Assembly (NCBI GenBank): GCA_963383645.1
Contig: OY726563.1
Span: 38,013,331-38,077,330 of the forward strand
Direction of reading: 5' to 3'
DNA from: Muscardinus avellanarius
Taxonomy: Eukaryota > Chordata > Mammalia > Rodentia > Gliridae
DNA length: 64,000 bases
The notes under the pieces were generated by a model. That model was not told the DNA's origin. It searched no databases and saw nothing but the letters and a program-made list of their open reading frames with translations. Position numbers and translations under genes: made by a program. Shown piece by piece: positions 1 to 11,995 of the stretch. The first letter of the stretch is position 1; each line of letters starts with the position of its first letter.

Positions 1-250
1 CAAGGGTCTTCTTGCTGAATTACCCCACAGTGGAAGTACAGAGTGAGATTAAAGAGAGGGACACAATGGGACCAAATTCATCCTCTTATAAGGGACCCAC
101 TCCTGTGATAAAATGGCACTAGTCCATTCATGAAGGCAGAGCCCACATGGCCTAATCACATCTCATTAAGCCCCACCTCTCAATACTATTGCATTGAGGA
201 GTAAGTTTCCAACACATGCCTTTTGGGGACGACACATTCAAGCCACGGCA
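1..250. repeat. Ancient interspersed repeat, family not assigned
   Basis: The text reads like a common old placental repeat: a tract on keeping away from harm is absent, but the phrases around 100-240 (tccattcatgaaggcagag, ggacgacacattcaagcca) recall old MaLR/MER-type consensus sequence. It is diverged, has no open frame, and is cut off by the window start. I cannot name the family from memory with confidence. Confidence 0.35.
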
Positions 251-279
251 AGCACTCTAACAATTTCTGAAAGGACCAA

Positions 280-280
<1 letters not shown>

Positions 281-327
<47 letters not shown>

Positions 328-444
328 CTGAGGGTTGAACCCAGGGGGCATTCTACCTCTGAGCTACACCACCAGCCTCTTTTTAAATTTAATTTAATTT
401 AATTTTTATTTTGAAACAGGGTCTCTCTAAGTTGCTGAGGCTGG
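281..444 (-). repeat. SINE (B1-ID dimer), truncated, with (TG)n tail
   Basis: A (TG)23 tract at 281-326 is the complement of the SINE's CA-rich 3' tail. It is followed by the inverted ID box B region (gggttgaaccc) and box A region (gagctacacc), then the start of the B1 part. The element breaks off at about 444. Confidence 0.8.
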
Positions 445-985
445 CAGAAAAAAACTGAAATCCCCAACATTTGAGGAATAGTTGAGTGCAATTAGTTGAT
501 ATGTTAGTTATGAAAAGTATAATGTAAAACCATGTGAAGTATGTCAAAACATAATTTTTTTAAAAATCAAAACTCATAAAATATAGGAAAAATATGTATC
601 AAAGATTTTTCAATTTATTAATGAGAGCATCCGTAAGATGACATAACTGGTTCAAAGAGTATTTAATGAACTCGGTATTTATAGACATTAATAAAAGTGA
701 ATGTTAGAATATGAGCTATGTAAGATACAAACTTGATTAATGAGTCAAATAGCAATAAAACCATAACCTTCGGGGTTATCTTTTCTACCAGATAGAATAA
801 TCTACAAGTTAATATATAACTTCATGGTGTCTGGGCTCTAATCAGATAATAAATAACCAAGTCAAACACAGATATATTCTTCTAGAAAATTTGATAATTT
901 TGTTAGACAATGTTACCAGTATGACACTGAAGGAACATGACTCCTTCCCTTTGCCTTATTTCCAATATTGTGAATATATTTTTGT
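445..985. other. A/T-rich sequence, nothing assigned
   Basis: Diverged A/T-rich DNA without a usable reading frame or recognisable repeat. Confidence 0.4.
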
Positions 986-1392
986 TTTGGTACTGGGGAT
1001 TAAACTCAGGGGGAATTTAACATCAAGCTCTACACCAACACTTTATATATTTTAAATTATCTTATTGTTTTCTGGTGGTACTGGGGTTCCTGGATGCCCT
1101 TCTAACTCCAGGCTACACTCCCAGACCTATTTTATATATTTTTATGGAAAGAGGGTCTCTTAAGCCAGCGTGGCTGGCTTCGAACCTGCGCAATCCTCCT
1201 GTCTCCAGCTCCCAAGCGTGGGGATTACAAGCGTGTGTCACCACGCCTGGCAATACTTTTTGTTTTAAAACCTGGTCTTGCTGAGTTGCTGAAGGTCTCC
1301 CTAAGTTACTCAGGCTGGCCTTGAACCTACGATCCTTCTGTCTCAGCCTCCCAAACACTGGGATGACAGGTATGCACCATTGCACCTGACTT
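986..1392 (-). repeat. SINE interrupted by a second SINE
   Basis: The outer SINE (986-1053 and 1253-1392) is split by a younger SINE at about 1068-1252. The inner copy belongs to the hairpin subfamily: its centre reads aagccagc-gtg-gctggctt. Both copies lie in the same orientation. Confidence 0.8.
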
Positions 1393-1929
1393 GGAAATTT
1401 TTTCTTAGCAAATAGTTACTAACTATATAAAATATACTGTGTGTCAAAGTACTACTTAGTGTCCTATCCGAAAATTGATGTTAGACCAAAGGATTTAACT
1501 GAGGATCATTTGATCGGCAGATTACTTCAAAGATCTAGATAAGGTTTAGGAGACCCAAAAAGAGAGGTTGAATTCTCCAGAGACTAGTAATAGAGGGAAA
1601 CCCTTACCATCCCTAGGCCTGAAGTGACAGAGGGCAGCAATGAGGACAGATATTAAGTACAAAATCTCTCCCTCCTTTTGCTCGCTAATCTGCTAGCATC
1701 ACCTATTGGCTCTACCCAACTGGATGCCAGAGAAAGAGAGGACATTGATGCCACCCATAGAGGTCAGCCTCTCTGGGCACAAAGCAAGTTTGAGAGGTAG
1801 AAATGAGAGGCAAACAGAATAATCAGCTCAGTCAATATGGTAGTCATTATTTATGAACTGAATGTGGCTTATGCAAAAAATATATTGGAGTCCTAAACCT
1901 TCAGATGTCATTTTATTTGGAGATAGGGG

Positions 1930-1931
<2 letters not shown>
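1393..1931. other. Unassigned sequence
   Basis: No reading frame or family recognised. The base composition is unremarkable. Confidence 0.4.
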
Positions 1932-1973
<42 letters not shown>

Positions 1974-2127
1974 TTACTAAGAAATTGAGCCCCAGGAGCA
2001 TTCTACCTCTGAGCTACATCCCCAGTCCTATTTTATTTGGAAACAGAATCTTACTAAGTTGCCAAGGATGGCCTCAACCCTGTGATCCTCCTGTCTCAGC
2101 CTCCCAAGCCACCATACCTGGCAGCTG
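1932..2127 (-). repeat. SINE with (TG)20 tail
   Basis: The (TG)n tract at 1932-1971 adjoins the inverted ID part (gagctacatccccag) and the B1 part (ctgtctcagcctccc). The element ends at the inverted B1 start near 2125. Confidence 0.85.
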
Positions 2128-2148
2128 CTTCTTCTTCTCCTCCTCCCC

Positions 2149-2152
<4 letters not shown>

Positions 2153-2186
<34 letters not shown>

Positions 2187-2366
2187 ATTGTGGTTCTGGG
2201 GATTTGAACTCAGGGATATACTACCTCCATTCTACACCCCCCAGGCTGATTTATTTTTTAGCAACAGGATCTTGCTAAATTGCTGAGGCTAGCTTCCAAT
2301 CTGTGATTCTCTTGTCTCAGTCTCCCAAGTACTGGGATTACAGGCCTGTGCCACCACATTCAGCTT
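2153..2366 (-). repeat. SINE with (ATT)n tail
   Basis: An ATT trinucleotide tract (2153-2185) occupies the 3'-tail position. The ID and B1 parts follow and end in the inverted start ccaccacattcagctt. Confidence 0.85.
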
Positions 2367-2371
2367 ACTAT

Positions 2372-2485
2372 TATTTTTTGTTACTGGGGATTGAACCCAG
2401 GGACATTCTACCTCTGTGCAACATCCCCCAGTCCTTTCTGTCTTTTATTTCAAAACAGGGTCTTGCTAAATTGCTGAGGTGTCAT
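2372..2485 (-). repeat. SINE, truncated
   Basis: The ID part and the first half of the B1 part are present. The copy stops at tgctgagg, where an older repeat begins. Confidence 0.8.
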
Positions 2486-2765
2486 GGGCTGGGTGCCTTA
2501 AACAAACAGGAATATATTATCTCACAGTTATGACCCTGGAAGTCCAAAATCAATTTGACAGTAGAGTTGCTTCCTTCTGAGGGCTGTGAGGAAAGGATGT
2601 GTCCTAGGCCTTCCTCCTTGGCTCACAGATGGCTATTTCCTCCCTATGCATGTCTTGCCACATGGTTTTCTTTTTATGTGTGTTTATTGCTCTGTTCAAA
2701 TTTCCCTTTTCTTTAAGGATATCAGTTATATTGGCTTAGGGCTCACACTAGTTATCGCATTTTAA
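2486..2765. repeat. Ancient interspersed repeat, family not assigned
   Basis: The sequence gggtgccttaaacaaacaggaatatattatctcacagtt and what follows resemble a very common old placental repeat also glimpsed at 6456-6550. It is diverged, with no open frame. Confidence 0.4.
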
Positions 2766-2790
2766 TTGGCTTTATAAAGACCCCATCTCA

Positions 2791-2998
2791 GCTGGGCACT
2801 GGTAGCACGGGTCTGTAATTCCAGTACTTGGGAGGCTGAAAAAGGAGGATCGCAGGTTCCAGAACCAGCCTCAGAAACTTAGACCCTCTGCAATGTAGTG
2901 AAACTCTGTTTCAAAAAAAAAAATTTAAAATACAGCTGGGGGTGTAGCTTTAGAATTAGAATGCTGCTGGGATCAATATCCAGTTTAAAAAATAAAGA
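2791..2998 (+). repeat. SINE (B1-ID dimer)
   Basis: Full-length forward copy: B1 start (gctgggcactggtagca), A-rich linker, then a diverged ID part with a damaged box B (gatcaatatccagt). Confidence 0.85.
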
Positions 2999-3125
2999 GT
3001 ATGTTATCGATCCTTACTAATTGGAAACACATATTTTAAATTATAAATTTGTTTTTAATATTTTGATGCAATTTTAATATAATTAGTATACTTTTTAATC
3101 TTATGCATTTTATTTATTTATTTAT

Positions 3126-3180
3126 TTGGTGGTACTGGGGTTCCTGGAAACCCTTCTACCTCTAGGCTACACTCCCAGAC

Positions 3181-3236
<56 letters not shown>

Positions 3237-3350
3237 AAATTTGGAAACAGGGCCTCTTAAGCCAGCACATCTGGCTTCGAACCAGCGCGATCCTCCTGTC
3301 TCCACCTCCTAAGCACGGGGATTACAAGCATGCGCCACCATGCCCTGCTT
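3126..3350 (-). repeat. SINE, hairpin subfamily, carrying a (TA)n expansion
   Basis: A (TA)25 tract at 3184-3233 lies inside the linker between the ID and B1 parts, not at the tail. The copy keeps the shortened centre aagccagcacatctggctt. Confidence 0.8.
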
Positions 3351-3352
3351 AT

Positions 3353-4692
3353 GCATTTTAATATAATTTTATTGGTGCATTGTGGTCTCACATCATAGTG
3401 TAGTTTACAGTGATAGGGACATACATGCATACCACACTTGGTGAGCTTCCCCTCAATTCCACCCCACTCCTTTCCCTTCCCCATACATGATATTGAGATT
3501 GGCACTGGCAATTTCACATATGTACATAACATCAATGGAAGTGTTTCCTTCATTAATCCTAACTCTCACCCATCCTACCCCAGATCTCCTCTATCACTCC
3601 ACTGGGGGTTTTCTTCCTTTATCTGAAGTCATTCTGGTATCCTGAGGACTCCCTAGCTTCCCAATATGAGAGAAAACATATGAACCTTCACTTTCTGTGA
3701 CTGACTAATCTCACTTAACAAAGTTGTATCAAGGTCCATCCATTTTCCTTAAAATGACATCATTTTCTTCTTGATTTCTTAGTAGAATTCCATTGTGTGT
3801 ATATCCAACAATTTTGTAATCTATTCATCTGTTGATGGATACTTAGATTGGTTCTATAATTTGGAACCAATGCTATTGTGCATTGTGCTGATACACACAT
3901 GAATAAGTATGTGTCACTATAATATTCTGATTTCAATCTCTTTAGAAAGATACACAGGAGTAGTATAGCTGGAACTTATGGTGGGGCCATTCCTAGTATT
4001 TTGAGCAATCTCCACACTGATCTCCATAGTGGCTGCACTAATTTGCAATCCCACCAACAGTGGGAGCTCCTATTTCGCCTCTATCCTATATCCTCTCTAG
4101 GATTTATTGTTTTTTGACTTCTTGATGATTTCCATTCTAATTGGGCTTAGATGGAATCTCAGTGTAGTTATGATTTGTATCTCTCTGATTACTATTAATG
4201 TTGAATGTTTTCATATAGTTATTGGCCATTTGCATTTCTTCTCTTGTGAATTGTCTGTTGACTTTGATTGCTCATTTATTGCTTGAGTTATTTGGTTTTT
4301 TAAAGTATTAAGTCTTTTAAGTTCTTTGTATATTCTAGATGTTAGTTCCCTCTTAAATGAGAAGCTAGCAAAGATCTTCCCTCATTCTGTAGGCTCTCTC
4401 TTTAGACTTCTGATAATTTCCCTTGCTGCACAGAGACTTTTTAATTTAATGCCATTCCGTTTATTAATTGTTGTTTCAATTTCCTGAGCATCGAGTGTCT
4501 TACTGATAAAGTTTCTACAAATGCCTATATGTTGCCATATTTTCTATTCCTTCCTCTAGTAATTTCAAAGTTTCTGGTCTAATTTCCAGGTCTTTGATAC
4601 ATTTTGAGTTGACTCTTGTGCAGGGTGAGAGATTGGGGGTTAATTCTGTTTTTCTACAAATGGATAACCAGTTTTCCCAACACCATTAATAG
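3353..4692 (-). mobile_element. L1, 5'-truncated: 3' UTR and ORF2 C-terminal end
   Basis: Read on the minus strand, this holds the end of ORF2 followed by the L1 3' UTR, which terminates next to the inverted signal attggtgcattgtgg. The coding part is broken by many substitutions and indels. The copy is cut at about 4692, where ORF2 would continue. It is the same L1 lineage as 23,421-24,275 and 58,190-60,828 but more diverged than the latter. Insertion would have been by target-primed reverse transcription. No target duplication could be fixed by eye. Confidence 0.85.
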
Positions 4693-4697
4693 TACAT

Positions 4698-4981
4698 ATT
4701 TATCTGGGTGTGGTAGTGCATGCCTGTAATCCCAGTATTTGGGAAGCTGAGACAGAAGGATTGCAGGTTCCTGGACAGCCTCAGCAAGTAGTGCAACTTG
4801 CATCAACCTAGCGAGACCCTATTTCCAAATAAGAAATAAAATTGGGTTGGGAGTGTAGATCAATGGTAGAATGCTTCTGGGTTCAATCCCCAGTGCCATA
4901 CACAAAAAAAAAACTAGAGCAGGGGGCATGGTTCGAAGGTAGAACACCCCTTATTCAATCCCTAGTGCCAAAACATCATCA

Positions 4982-5028
<47 letters not shown>
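4698..5028 (+). repeat. SINE with an extra ID monomer and (ATC)n tail
   Basis: A complete dimer (4698-4912) is followed by a second ID-like monomer (4913-4970: ggttcgaaggtagaaca, then ttcaatccctagtgcc). The tail has become a near-perfect ATC tract (4983-5028). The arrangement is B1-ID-ID, or a separate ID insertion into the tail. Confidence 0.8.
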
Positions 5029-5456
5029 GAATAGATCAGATAATGGCAGTTCTCATGGAATGAGACTTTTGGGGAGCTCTAATATATTTCTATGCTCCAT
5101 GGCTGCCAAGTTGTTGATATTCACACCTATTTTTATTATTTGACTATTGGAAATCAAGGCTTGCAAGGAACTAGGGAAAGGAAGATGTTATGAAGTTAAA
5201 AACCATAATCTCTCTTCTTTTGTTGATATGTAGGTAGTTTGCTTAATTAGTACTCCTTCAATTGTTGAAAGCCCTTGGTTACTTTCCAGAGTTCTGAAAA
5301 TTTGGTTTTAACAATTTTTTGTAGTGTTTTCAATGTTTTATGGATGGGGGAAATTTTCAGAGGTCCCTACTCCACTGTTCCTGCCTGTGTAAATCTTTAA
5401 AATCTCCTTTTATGTCTGTCTATGAAGGGAAAACTGTCAAATGTTTCTGTATGCAT

Positions 5457-5458
<2 letters not shown>
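5029..5458. other. Unassigned sequence
   Basis: A/T-rich, no reading frame and no recognised family. Confidence 0.4.
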
Positions 5459-5503
<45 letters not shown>

Positions 5504-5684
5504 TTCCTAGGAATTGAACCCAGAGGCATTCTACTCCAAGCTTTACCCTTAGCCTTTTGTTTTGTTTTGTTTTGTTTTGAAATAGGGTCTCACTAGGTTG
5601 CTGAGGCTGGTCTTGAACCTGCAATCTTCCTGTCTTAGCCTCCCAAGTACTGAAATTATAGGTGTGCAACACAATGCCTGGCTA
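5459..5684 (-). repeat. SINE with (TG)n(CG)3 tail
   Basis: The tail tract at 5459-5502 changes from TG to CG repeats near its end. A TTTTG pentamer repeat (5557-5580) sits in the linker. The B1 part is complete. Confidence 0.85.
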
Positions 5685-5721
5685 AATGTTTATTTCTTAT
5701 ACAGTTAAGGGTGTGTTTGTG

Positions 5722-5911
5722 CCAGGCATGGAGACACACACTTATCATCCCAGAATTTGGGAGGCTGAGACAGGAAGATCACAGGTTTGAGGCCAACCTC
5801 GTGAAGTTAGCATGACTCTTAGCAATTTAGCGAGACCCTATTTCAAAATAAAGAATAAAACAGGTGCAGCTTAGAGGTAGAATGCCCCTAGACTCAATTC
5901 CTAGTACCCTC
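5722..5911 (+). repeat. SINE (B1-ID dimer)
   Basis: Forward copy running from gccaggcatgg to the box B region (actcaattcctagtacc). The ID part is slightly shortened. Confidence 0.85.
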
Positions 5912-6068
5912 AAACAATATGTTTGCATGAGTATGTGTGTATATGTGTTCCTGTACTGGAAAAAATGAAAATGAAAGTGGCTTAATAGACATGCACACAT
6001 TTAGGAGATACACAAAAATAGGGGAAAATATCAACTTTATACAAATCAGAAAGACAAGGTGCAATTTT

Positions 6069-6306
6069 CTTTTTTTTTTTCTTTTTTTTTTCTTTTTTTG
6101 GTGGTACGAGGGGGTGGAACCCAGTGGCTTTCTACCTCCGGGCTATACTCCCAGACCCTTTTTTTTATATTTTATTTGGAAACAGGGTCTCACTAAGTTG
6201 CTGAAAGCCTCACTAAGTAGCTGAGGCTGGCTTCGAACCCGTGTGATCCTCCTGTCTCATCCTCCCAAGCGCAGGGATTACAAGTGTGCGCCACCACGCC
6301 CGGCAA
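6069..6306 (-). repeat. SINE, long subfamily
   Basis: A poly(T) tail is followed by the form with the extra segment gctgaaagcctcactaagtag in the B1 part and cgcccggc at the end. It interrupts the host text gacaaggtgcaattttc, which is repeated on both sides (about 6053-6069 and 6305-6321) and is the likely target duplication. Confidence 0.85.
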
Positions 6307-6455
6307 CAAGGTGCAATTTTCAGTGGTAGAGCAAAGCAACCCAGATTTTAATTCTGTACTTTACAGAACTCAACAAATTAATGCCATCGCCTCCCAACTC
6401 CCTGAACATCTTCCTCCTAGCATCTGGAGGTAAGTCTTCCTAAGATACTCTATTA

Positions 6456-6585
6456 ATTTTCTGTTGCTGCCATAACAAATTACCACAAACCTAGCAGTTT
6501 AAAACAACCCAATATCTGTAGTTCTGAACGTCAGAAGTCTAAACAAACTCGGGTATTTTTTTGTTCTGGATCTCACAAAGCTGAG

Positions 6586-6631
<46 letters not shown>

Positions 6632-7200
6632 GGCCATTCTACCCCTGAGCTACACCCTCAGCACTATTTTATTTTTTATTTTGAAACAGGTTATCAGTAA
6701 GATGCTGAGGTTGGACTCAAACCTGCCATCCTCCTGTCTCAGCCTCCCAAGTACTAGGATTACAGGCATGGGACACCAAGCCCAGCTCAAAGCTGACATT
6801 TTTAAGGTGACAGTCAGGTCACATTTTTCTCTGGAGATCCTGGAAAAGATTCTTTCCAAGACCACTGAAAGTGTTGGCAGAATTCAGTTTCTTGCAGCTG
6901 TAAGAACTGAAGTCCTGTTCATTGGCTCTCCCTCATCTTCCAAGCCAGCTGCAATATATCAAATCCTTCTTGTACTTCCAGTCTCTCTGACTTTCTCTTC
7001 TGCCACCAACCATAATAACTCTGTTTTTTAAAGAGGTCTGCATGATTAGGCCCACAGAGATAATCTCCCTATTTTATGGTCAGTTGTGTTATATAGCATA
7101 ATTTAGGGGAGCAATATAGTATTCACAAGATCTTGGGTTGAGACTTATACTCTTCAGAGAGCCACTTTTGGAATTAAGCCTACCACAGGCACCTAAATGA
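6456..7200. repeat. Ancient interspersed repeat split by a SINE
   Basis: The portion at 6456-6560 (gctgccataacaaattaccacaaac) has the feel of a very common old placental repeat. It resumes after the SINE at 6589-6788 and runs to about 7200. Family not assigned. Confidence 0.4.
6589..6788 (-). repeat. SINE with (TG)n tail
   Basis: The (TG)n tract at 6589-6627 is the inverted tail. The box B region is damaged (ttactggccattc). The B1 part is complete up to accaagcccagct. Confidence 0.85.
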
Positions 7201-7391
7201 AAGCCAGTTTGAAAAATGATTGGACTAACTGCAAATTTGAAGTCAAGATAGACTCCTACGCAGAGAAACTATTTTTCTCCTAAACTTTTAGTTTGACAAT
7301 TTGCAAGCATACAAAAAATGGAAATAAGATCATAATGCATACATATATAGTTCCCAACTGCATTCAAAAGTTGTTAAAAATCTGTAATATT

Positions 7392-7572
7392 TCTTGTAAT
7401 CCCAGTGCTTGGGAGGCTGAGACAGGAAGATCTCAGATTTGAAGCCAGTCTCAGCAACTTGGTGAGATTCTCAACAACTTAGTGAAACCCTGTTTTCAAA
7501 TTAAAAAAAAAATAAGGCTGGGAGTGTAGCATAGATGTAGAATGCCCTGGGTTCCATCCCCAGTACCACACA
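7392..7572 (+). repeat. SINE, 5'-truncated
   Basis: It starts inside the B1 part (cttgtaatcccagtgcttgg) and is complete through the ID box B (gggttccatccccagtacc). Confidence 0.85.
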
Positions 7573-7697
7573 AAGAATTTTTTTCTATATTTGTTTTATC
7601 TACTTATTTACCTACATATATGCTGAGCGTTTTGCAAATGACAAATATGATGTCACACCCCTGAAGAGTTTAATATTTAACTCTCAAGAATAAGAAT

Positions 7698-7879
7698 ATA
7701 TTTTTTGTGGTACTGGGATTCCTGGAAGCCCTTCTACCTCGGGGCTACACTCCCAGACCTATTTTATTTTTGGAAACAGGGTCTCTTAAGGCAGCGCGGC
7801 TGGCTTCGAACCTGCGCGATCCTCCTGTCTCCGCCTCCCAAGCGCGGGGATTACAAGCGTGCACCATGACGCCCGGCTA
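7698..7879 (-). repeat. SINE, hairpin subfamily, with target duplication
   Basis: The flanks repeat aataagaatat (about 7688 and 7883). The centre reads aaggcagc-gcg-gctggctt. High CpG content indicates a recent insertion. Confidence 0.9.
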
Positions 7880-8080
7880 GGAATAAGAATATTTTTATAC
7901 CTTAAAAATGTAATTATAATTTCCTTATAGCATTTACTTTATTGTCCATGTTCAAGATTCTCCAATTGTCCAAACATGTTTTTAGAACTGCATTAAAAAA
8001 AAAGATCTAAAGTCTATGAAATGCATTTGTTATATCTCTTTTGTGTACTTTGACCTGAAAATTCACATCTTTCTGTTTTG

Positions 8081-8084
<4 letters not shown>

Positions 8085-8129
<45 letters not shown>

Positions 8130-8290
8130 TGTACTAAGGGTGAACCCAGGGGCATTCTACCTCTAAGCTATAGCTATACCCCCAGCTTTTTCTTATATTT
8201 TGTTTTGAAATAGAGTCTCACTGGGTTGCTGTGAGTCTCGCTACCTTACTAAGACTGGATCCAAATCTGCGATCTTCCTGTCTCAGTCTT
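8085..8290 (-). repeat. SINE with (TG)22 tail, truncated
   Basis: Tail tract at 8085-8128, then the ID part and most of the B1 part. The copy ends abruptly at ctgtctcagtct. Confidence 0.85.
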
Positions 8291-8754
8291 AAAATAAGTT
8301 GTACCTCTACTGAACATATACAAACTATTTTTTCTTGTCATTATTCCCTAGACAATTCAGCATAACAACTATCTACGTAGCATTCGCATTGCATTAGTTA
8401 TTACAAGTATTTAGAGATGATTCAAACTATACCAGAGGAGGTATGGAGGTTCTATGCAAATACTGTGCAATTTTGTATCAGAGCATCCAAGGATTTGGGG
8501 GTCCACTTGTTGCCCTAGAACCAATCCCACAGGGATACTGAGAGGCAACTGTAAAAGGCTGAAGGGCAATAATAAGTCATGTGGGTAATGCTGTTTTCAT
8601 CATTTGTATCATACCAGAAGTACATAATGTCAGAGTATCAGACTCTTAGGGCTGCTGAGTTTGATCCTTTAGTTAAGGTGATAACCACCTGTTTACTTCA
8701 CTGTGAAGGTATGAATTTTTTCTTTATAATGAGCAAATTATCTAAGTAAAGACT

Positions 8755-9073
8755 ATTTGACAATATACACCTAGCTTATTACCCAGCAGACTGACACCTA
8801 ATGGTTTACCACCCATGGATAACCCCTGCTTGTATCAATTCTGTTAGTAGGGCTTGCACAACAGTATAAATTTTTCTACTTTTATCATCCTTCTACATTT
8901 ATTAGTTGTAATTCTTCCGTAAAGAAGAGGTTTCTCCACCAGATATGGTGATGCATGCCTGTAATCCTAGTACTTGGGAGACTGGGAAAGAACTGCAGGT
9001 CTGAGGCCAGTCCACAGTAACGTAGCAAGCCCCTATTTCTTTTTTTTTTTTTTTCTCTTTTTCTTTCTTTCTT

Positions 9074-9111
<38 letters not shown>

Positions 9112-9399
9112 GTCTGGGAATGGAACCCAGGGGCATTCGACATCCGAGCTACAGCCCCTGCCCTATTTTTTATTCTTTATTTTGAAACCGAGTCTCACTG
9201 AGTTGCAGAGGGCCTCACTAAGTAGCTGAGGCTGGCCGTGAACCCATGATCCTCCGGTCTCAGCCTCCCAAGTACTGGAATTACAAGCGTGCGCCACCAC
9301 GCCCGGCTTAGCAAGCCCCTATTTCAAAATAAAAAATAAAATAAAATAGGGCTGGGAAGTGTAGCTCAGAAGTAGAATGGCTCTGGGTTCAATCCCCAA

Positions 9400-9447
<48 letters not shown>

Positions 9448-10060
9448 CTGGAAGGAGTAGCTGAGAGGTTTAATCCCTGGTGACACCAAAAGAAAAAAAC
9501 AAATAAGAGGTTTCTCTCTCCAATTAGAGTCTAAGAATTAAATTTTTCTCTTAATTATAAATTTGAAGAGAAAAACTTGATGAACAAATCATCTTTAGTT
9601 GTGGCAAAGGAGTGTTTTTGTCTTTCGTTTTATTAAAACTATAAATTCATAGATTTTTATTTATTTGATGCTTTCTAGTCAGTTATACTGATCAGCAGCA
9701 TCATTAGCATCATTTGATGCTCACATTGCACCGTTTGGCTAGTGGGGCCCCTTCAGTGTAATGCCAGCATCCTTTTGAAATGACTCCATTAATCTGGGAG
9801 TACTTTTTGTCAGTTTATATGTTTGTTTGTGTTGCTTTCTGACCTGAGATCATCCAGGCACATCTTGAACTTTTCCTGCCCTAGATCTGGAATCGGCTAT
9901 CTCTCCCAGAAGCCCTGGTTCCTTTTGGTGAGGAATGGCATTCAGAATCCAAGCTATAGGTGCAAAATGTTCTCATAACTTTGGGGGGAAAGGGCATGGA
10001 TTCTAGACTCACAGTATAAAACCAGGAGCCAGAAACCATGGCCCTTAAGACAAATCCACC
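8755..10060. repeat. Ancient L1 (L1M-type) 3' region split by a nested SINE pair
   Basis: Phrases such as ccttctacatttattagttg (8889) and cctgccctagatctggaat (9877) resemble the 3' end of old mammalian L1. The nested SINEs (8937-9500) interrupt it, and aagaggtttctc is duplicated on the two sides. Confidence 0.55.
8937..9500 (+). repeat. SINE containing an inverted younger SINE
   Basis: The forward outer SINE (8937-9040 and 9309-9400, tail (CA)23 at 9401-9446, then a short second ID piece to 9490) is interrupted by an inverted SINE at about 9041-9308. The inner copy is flanked by the duplication agcaagcccctatttc. It has a long mixed T/C tail and the variant ID start gctggtctgggaatggaaccc. Confidence 0.85.
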
Positions 10061-10250
10061 CCACTGCTTATTTTTATAAAGAAAATTTAATTGCAACACA
10101 GCAGCACTCATTTGTTTACATCTCGGCCATGGCTGCTGTCCTGCAATGATAGCAGGGGTGAATGGTTGCAACAGTTTCGCTGTTGCCTGCAAAGCTTATA
10201 TAATTTACCATCCAGGCATCTTCAGAGAAAATTTGCCAACTCCTGGTATA
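10060..10250 (+). mobile_element. DNA transposon fossil, probably hAT
   Basis: The stretch containing catttgtttacatctcggccatggctgctg and gagaaaatttgccaactcctgg resembles a widely spread old mammalian hAT-type fragment. It is short, non-coding and heavily diverged. The superfamily assignment is from memory of the consensus and not certain. Confidence 0.5.
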
Positions 10251-10961
10251 AACACCTGGGAATTATATTTTGTAATAGTAATATTCCATGCTTATGTTTT
10301 CAATTTAAATTAGACCTTAAATGTTTTTGTTCTGGATTTTTATATTTGTTATCACTTGTTTCTTAACTAGAAGTCTAATTTTTAATAATATGAATGTAGT
10401 TACCTATTTTGCTTTACTTTATAATACATAAAAAGCTTTCAAAATAACAACATCAATGCTACTTCTAACAGTAAAAATTACTGAGAAAAATATAAGGGTT
10501 TTTGTAGTTGTTTATGACATTAAAATATATTCTGCCAAGAACATACAATCAAGTGTCATGAGCAATTCACTTCAAATAACTCCTTTCTCTGAAGGTAATG
10601 TTACTGATTTGCAATATAGTCAGGTTCATTTGTTTCACTTTATTATAATTTTGGAGTTTGTTTTATATTCCCTTTCATATTAGTATGATTTTGAGATATG
10701 CAAAACACAATCCTGGTGGAGAATTTTAATAGGCCTAGTAAAACTAATTAATTAATGCTACAAAATACTGGTAAGAATATAAAAAATGGACAATACCATT
10801 AATGAGCTTATGAAGGCTATCCAGTTCATTCATGAAGTTATAATTGTGATCGAAATAATAGAAAAAAGAGTGAAAGGAAAACAAAAGTATTGGTCAAACA
10901 TTACTACAAACAGGTACATAAATCTTAACTACATAAAGAAAACCAGCAAACCAAATCCATA
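10251..10961. other. A/T-rich unassigned sequence
   Basis: Low-GC DNA. Short open frames occur but show no domain or codon signal. Confidence 0.4.
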
Positions 10962-11075
10962 TAGCCGAGCATGGTGGCACATGCTTGTAATCCCAGCATT
11001 TGGAAGGATCGCGGTTCTCAAACAGCCTCAGCTCCTTAGTGAGGCCCTTTGCAACTCAGTGAGATGCTGAGTGAT
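10962..11075 (+). repeat. SINE, 3'-truncated
   Basis: Only the B1 part remains (gccgagcatggtggcacatg to cagtgagatgctgag). The ID part is absent. Confidence 0.8.
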
Positions 11076-11995
11076 AGAAGTGTTGCTGTTAGCTGCTGTT
11101 ATTTTTATTATTGAAGGAAATCCTGAGATTTCTATGTCCATGGCTCCTGGCTCCTAACCGAAGTTAGCCAAATGTGAAGTTAAGGGCCAGTCCTTCACAT
11201 GCTTGAGACTGCCCAAGGCCTCTGCCCCCAGTGCAGAGATCTGACTTTCCACTTTGTCAGTGGGAACACTCCCACAAAACTGCCCTCATTTCAGGTACCA
11301 GCTGCAAATGTAGGGGGTTCCCCCAGAACCACTCTCACCTCGGAGGAACTGGCTACAAATTCTGGGGTCTCCTTAGACTCCCTTGAATTCAATAATTTGC
11401 TAGAATGCCACATAGGACACTAAGTAGAGTAGAGAAACCTGCTTAGGCTTAGTAATATAGTGCAAGGACATGGGTTAGGGCCAGCCAAAGGCAGAGATGC
11501 ATAGGGTGAAATCAGGAGGGTCCCAAACACAAAGCTTGTCATTCTCGGGGATGCGTCACCCCCATCACTGAAGTGTGACAGTACTCAAAAGAATATTGCC
11601 AACTAGGAAGCTCACCTGATCCTTCCATGGCCAAAATTTTTTTACTGAGATTCCATTAGATAGCGCACACATGCCTGACCTTTAGACTCCAGCCTTTTCG
11701 GGAAGTCAGAGTAATGCATTTAGTCCCTGGGTCAGAACTGATAGGGCATGGCTCAAAACTCCCATCATAAATCACACAGTTAAACTGTCCCATAATCAAA
11801 GCTTCAGACAAACAAAGACATTCCTATCAGGCAGGACATTCCAGAGGCTTAACTCTCACCTCTTGGTAACTGAGGATAAAAGCTAGACCTCTACTTTAAG
11901 TGAAGTTAATTCTTCACTCCATGCTACCCAAATCCTTTTTAGTCTTGGCTATACTTCCTTACCTCTTTGATTAATGGACATAAAAATGTGTCCTA
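11076..11995. repeat. Possible old LTR-type repeat
   Basis: The phrases ggggttcccccagaacc and cttgaattcaataatttgctaga recall a common placental LTR-type repeat. The region is non-coding and diverged, and neither terminus can be placed. Confidence 0.3.

Larger units (their letters stand above)
7250..8085. repeat. Ancient L1 (L1M-type) 3' region
   Basis: Scattered phrases, such as cacccctgaagagtttaatatt and gattctccaattgtccaaac, match the non-coding 3' region of old mammalian L1 elements. Two SINEs are inserted in it (7392-7572 and 7698-7879). A similar stretch recurs at 36,130-36,955. The identification rests on remembered consensus text. Confidence 0.55.
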
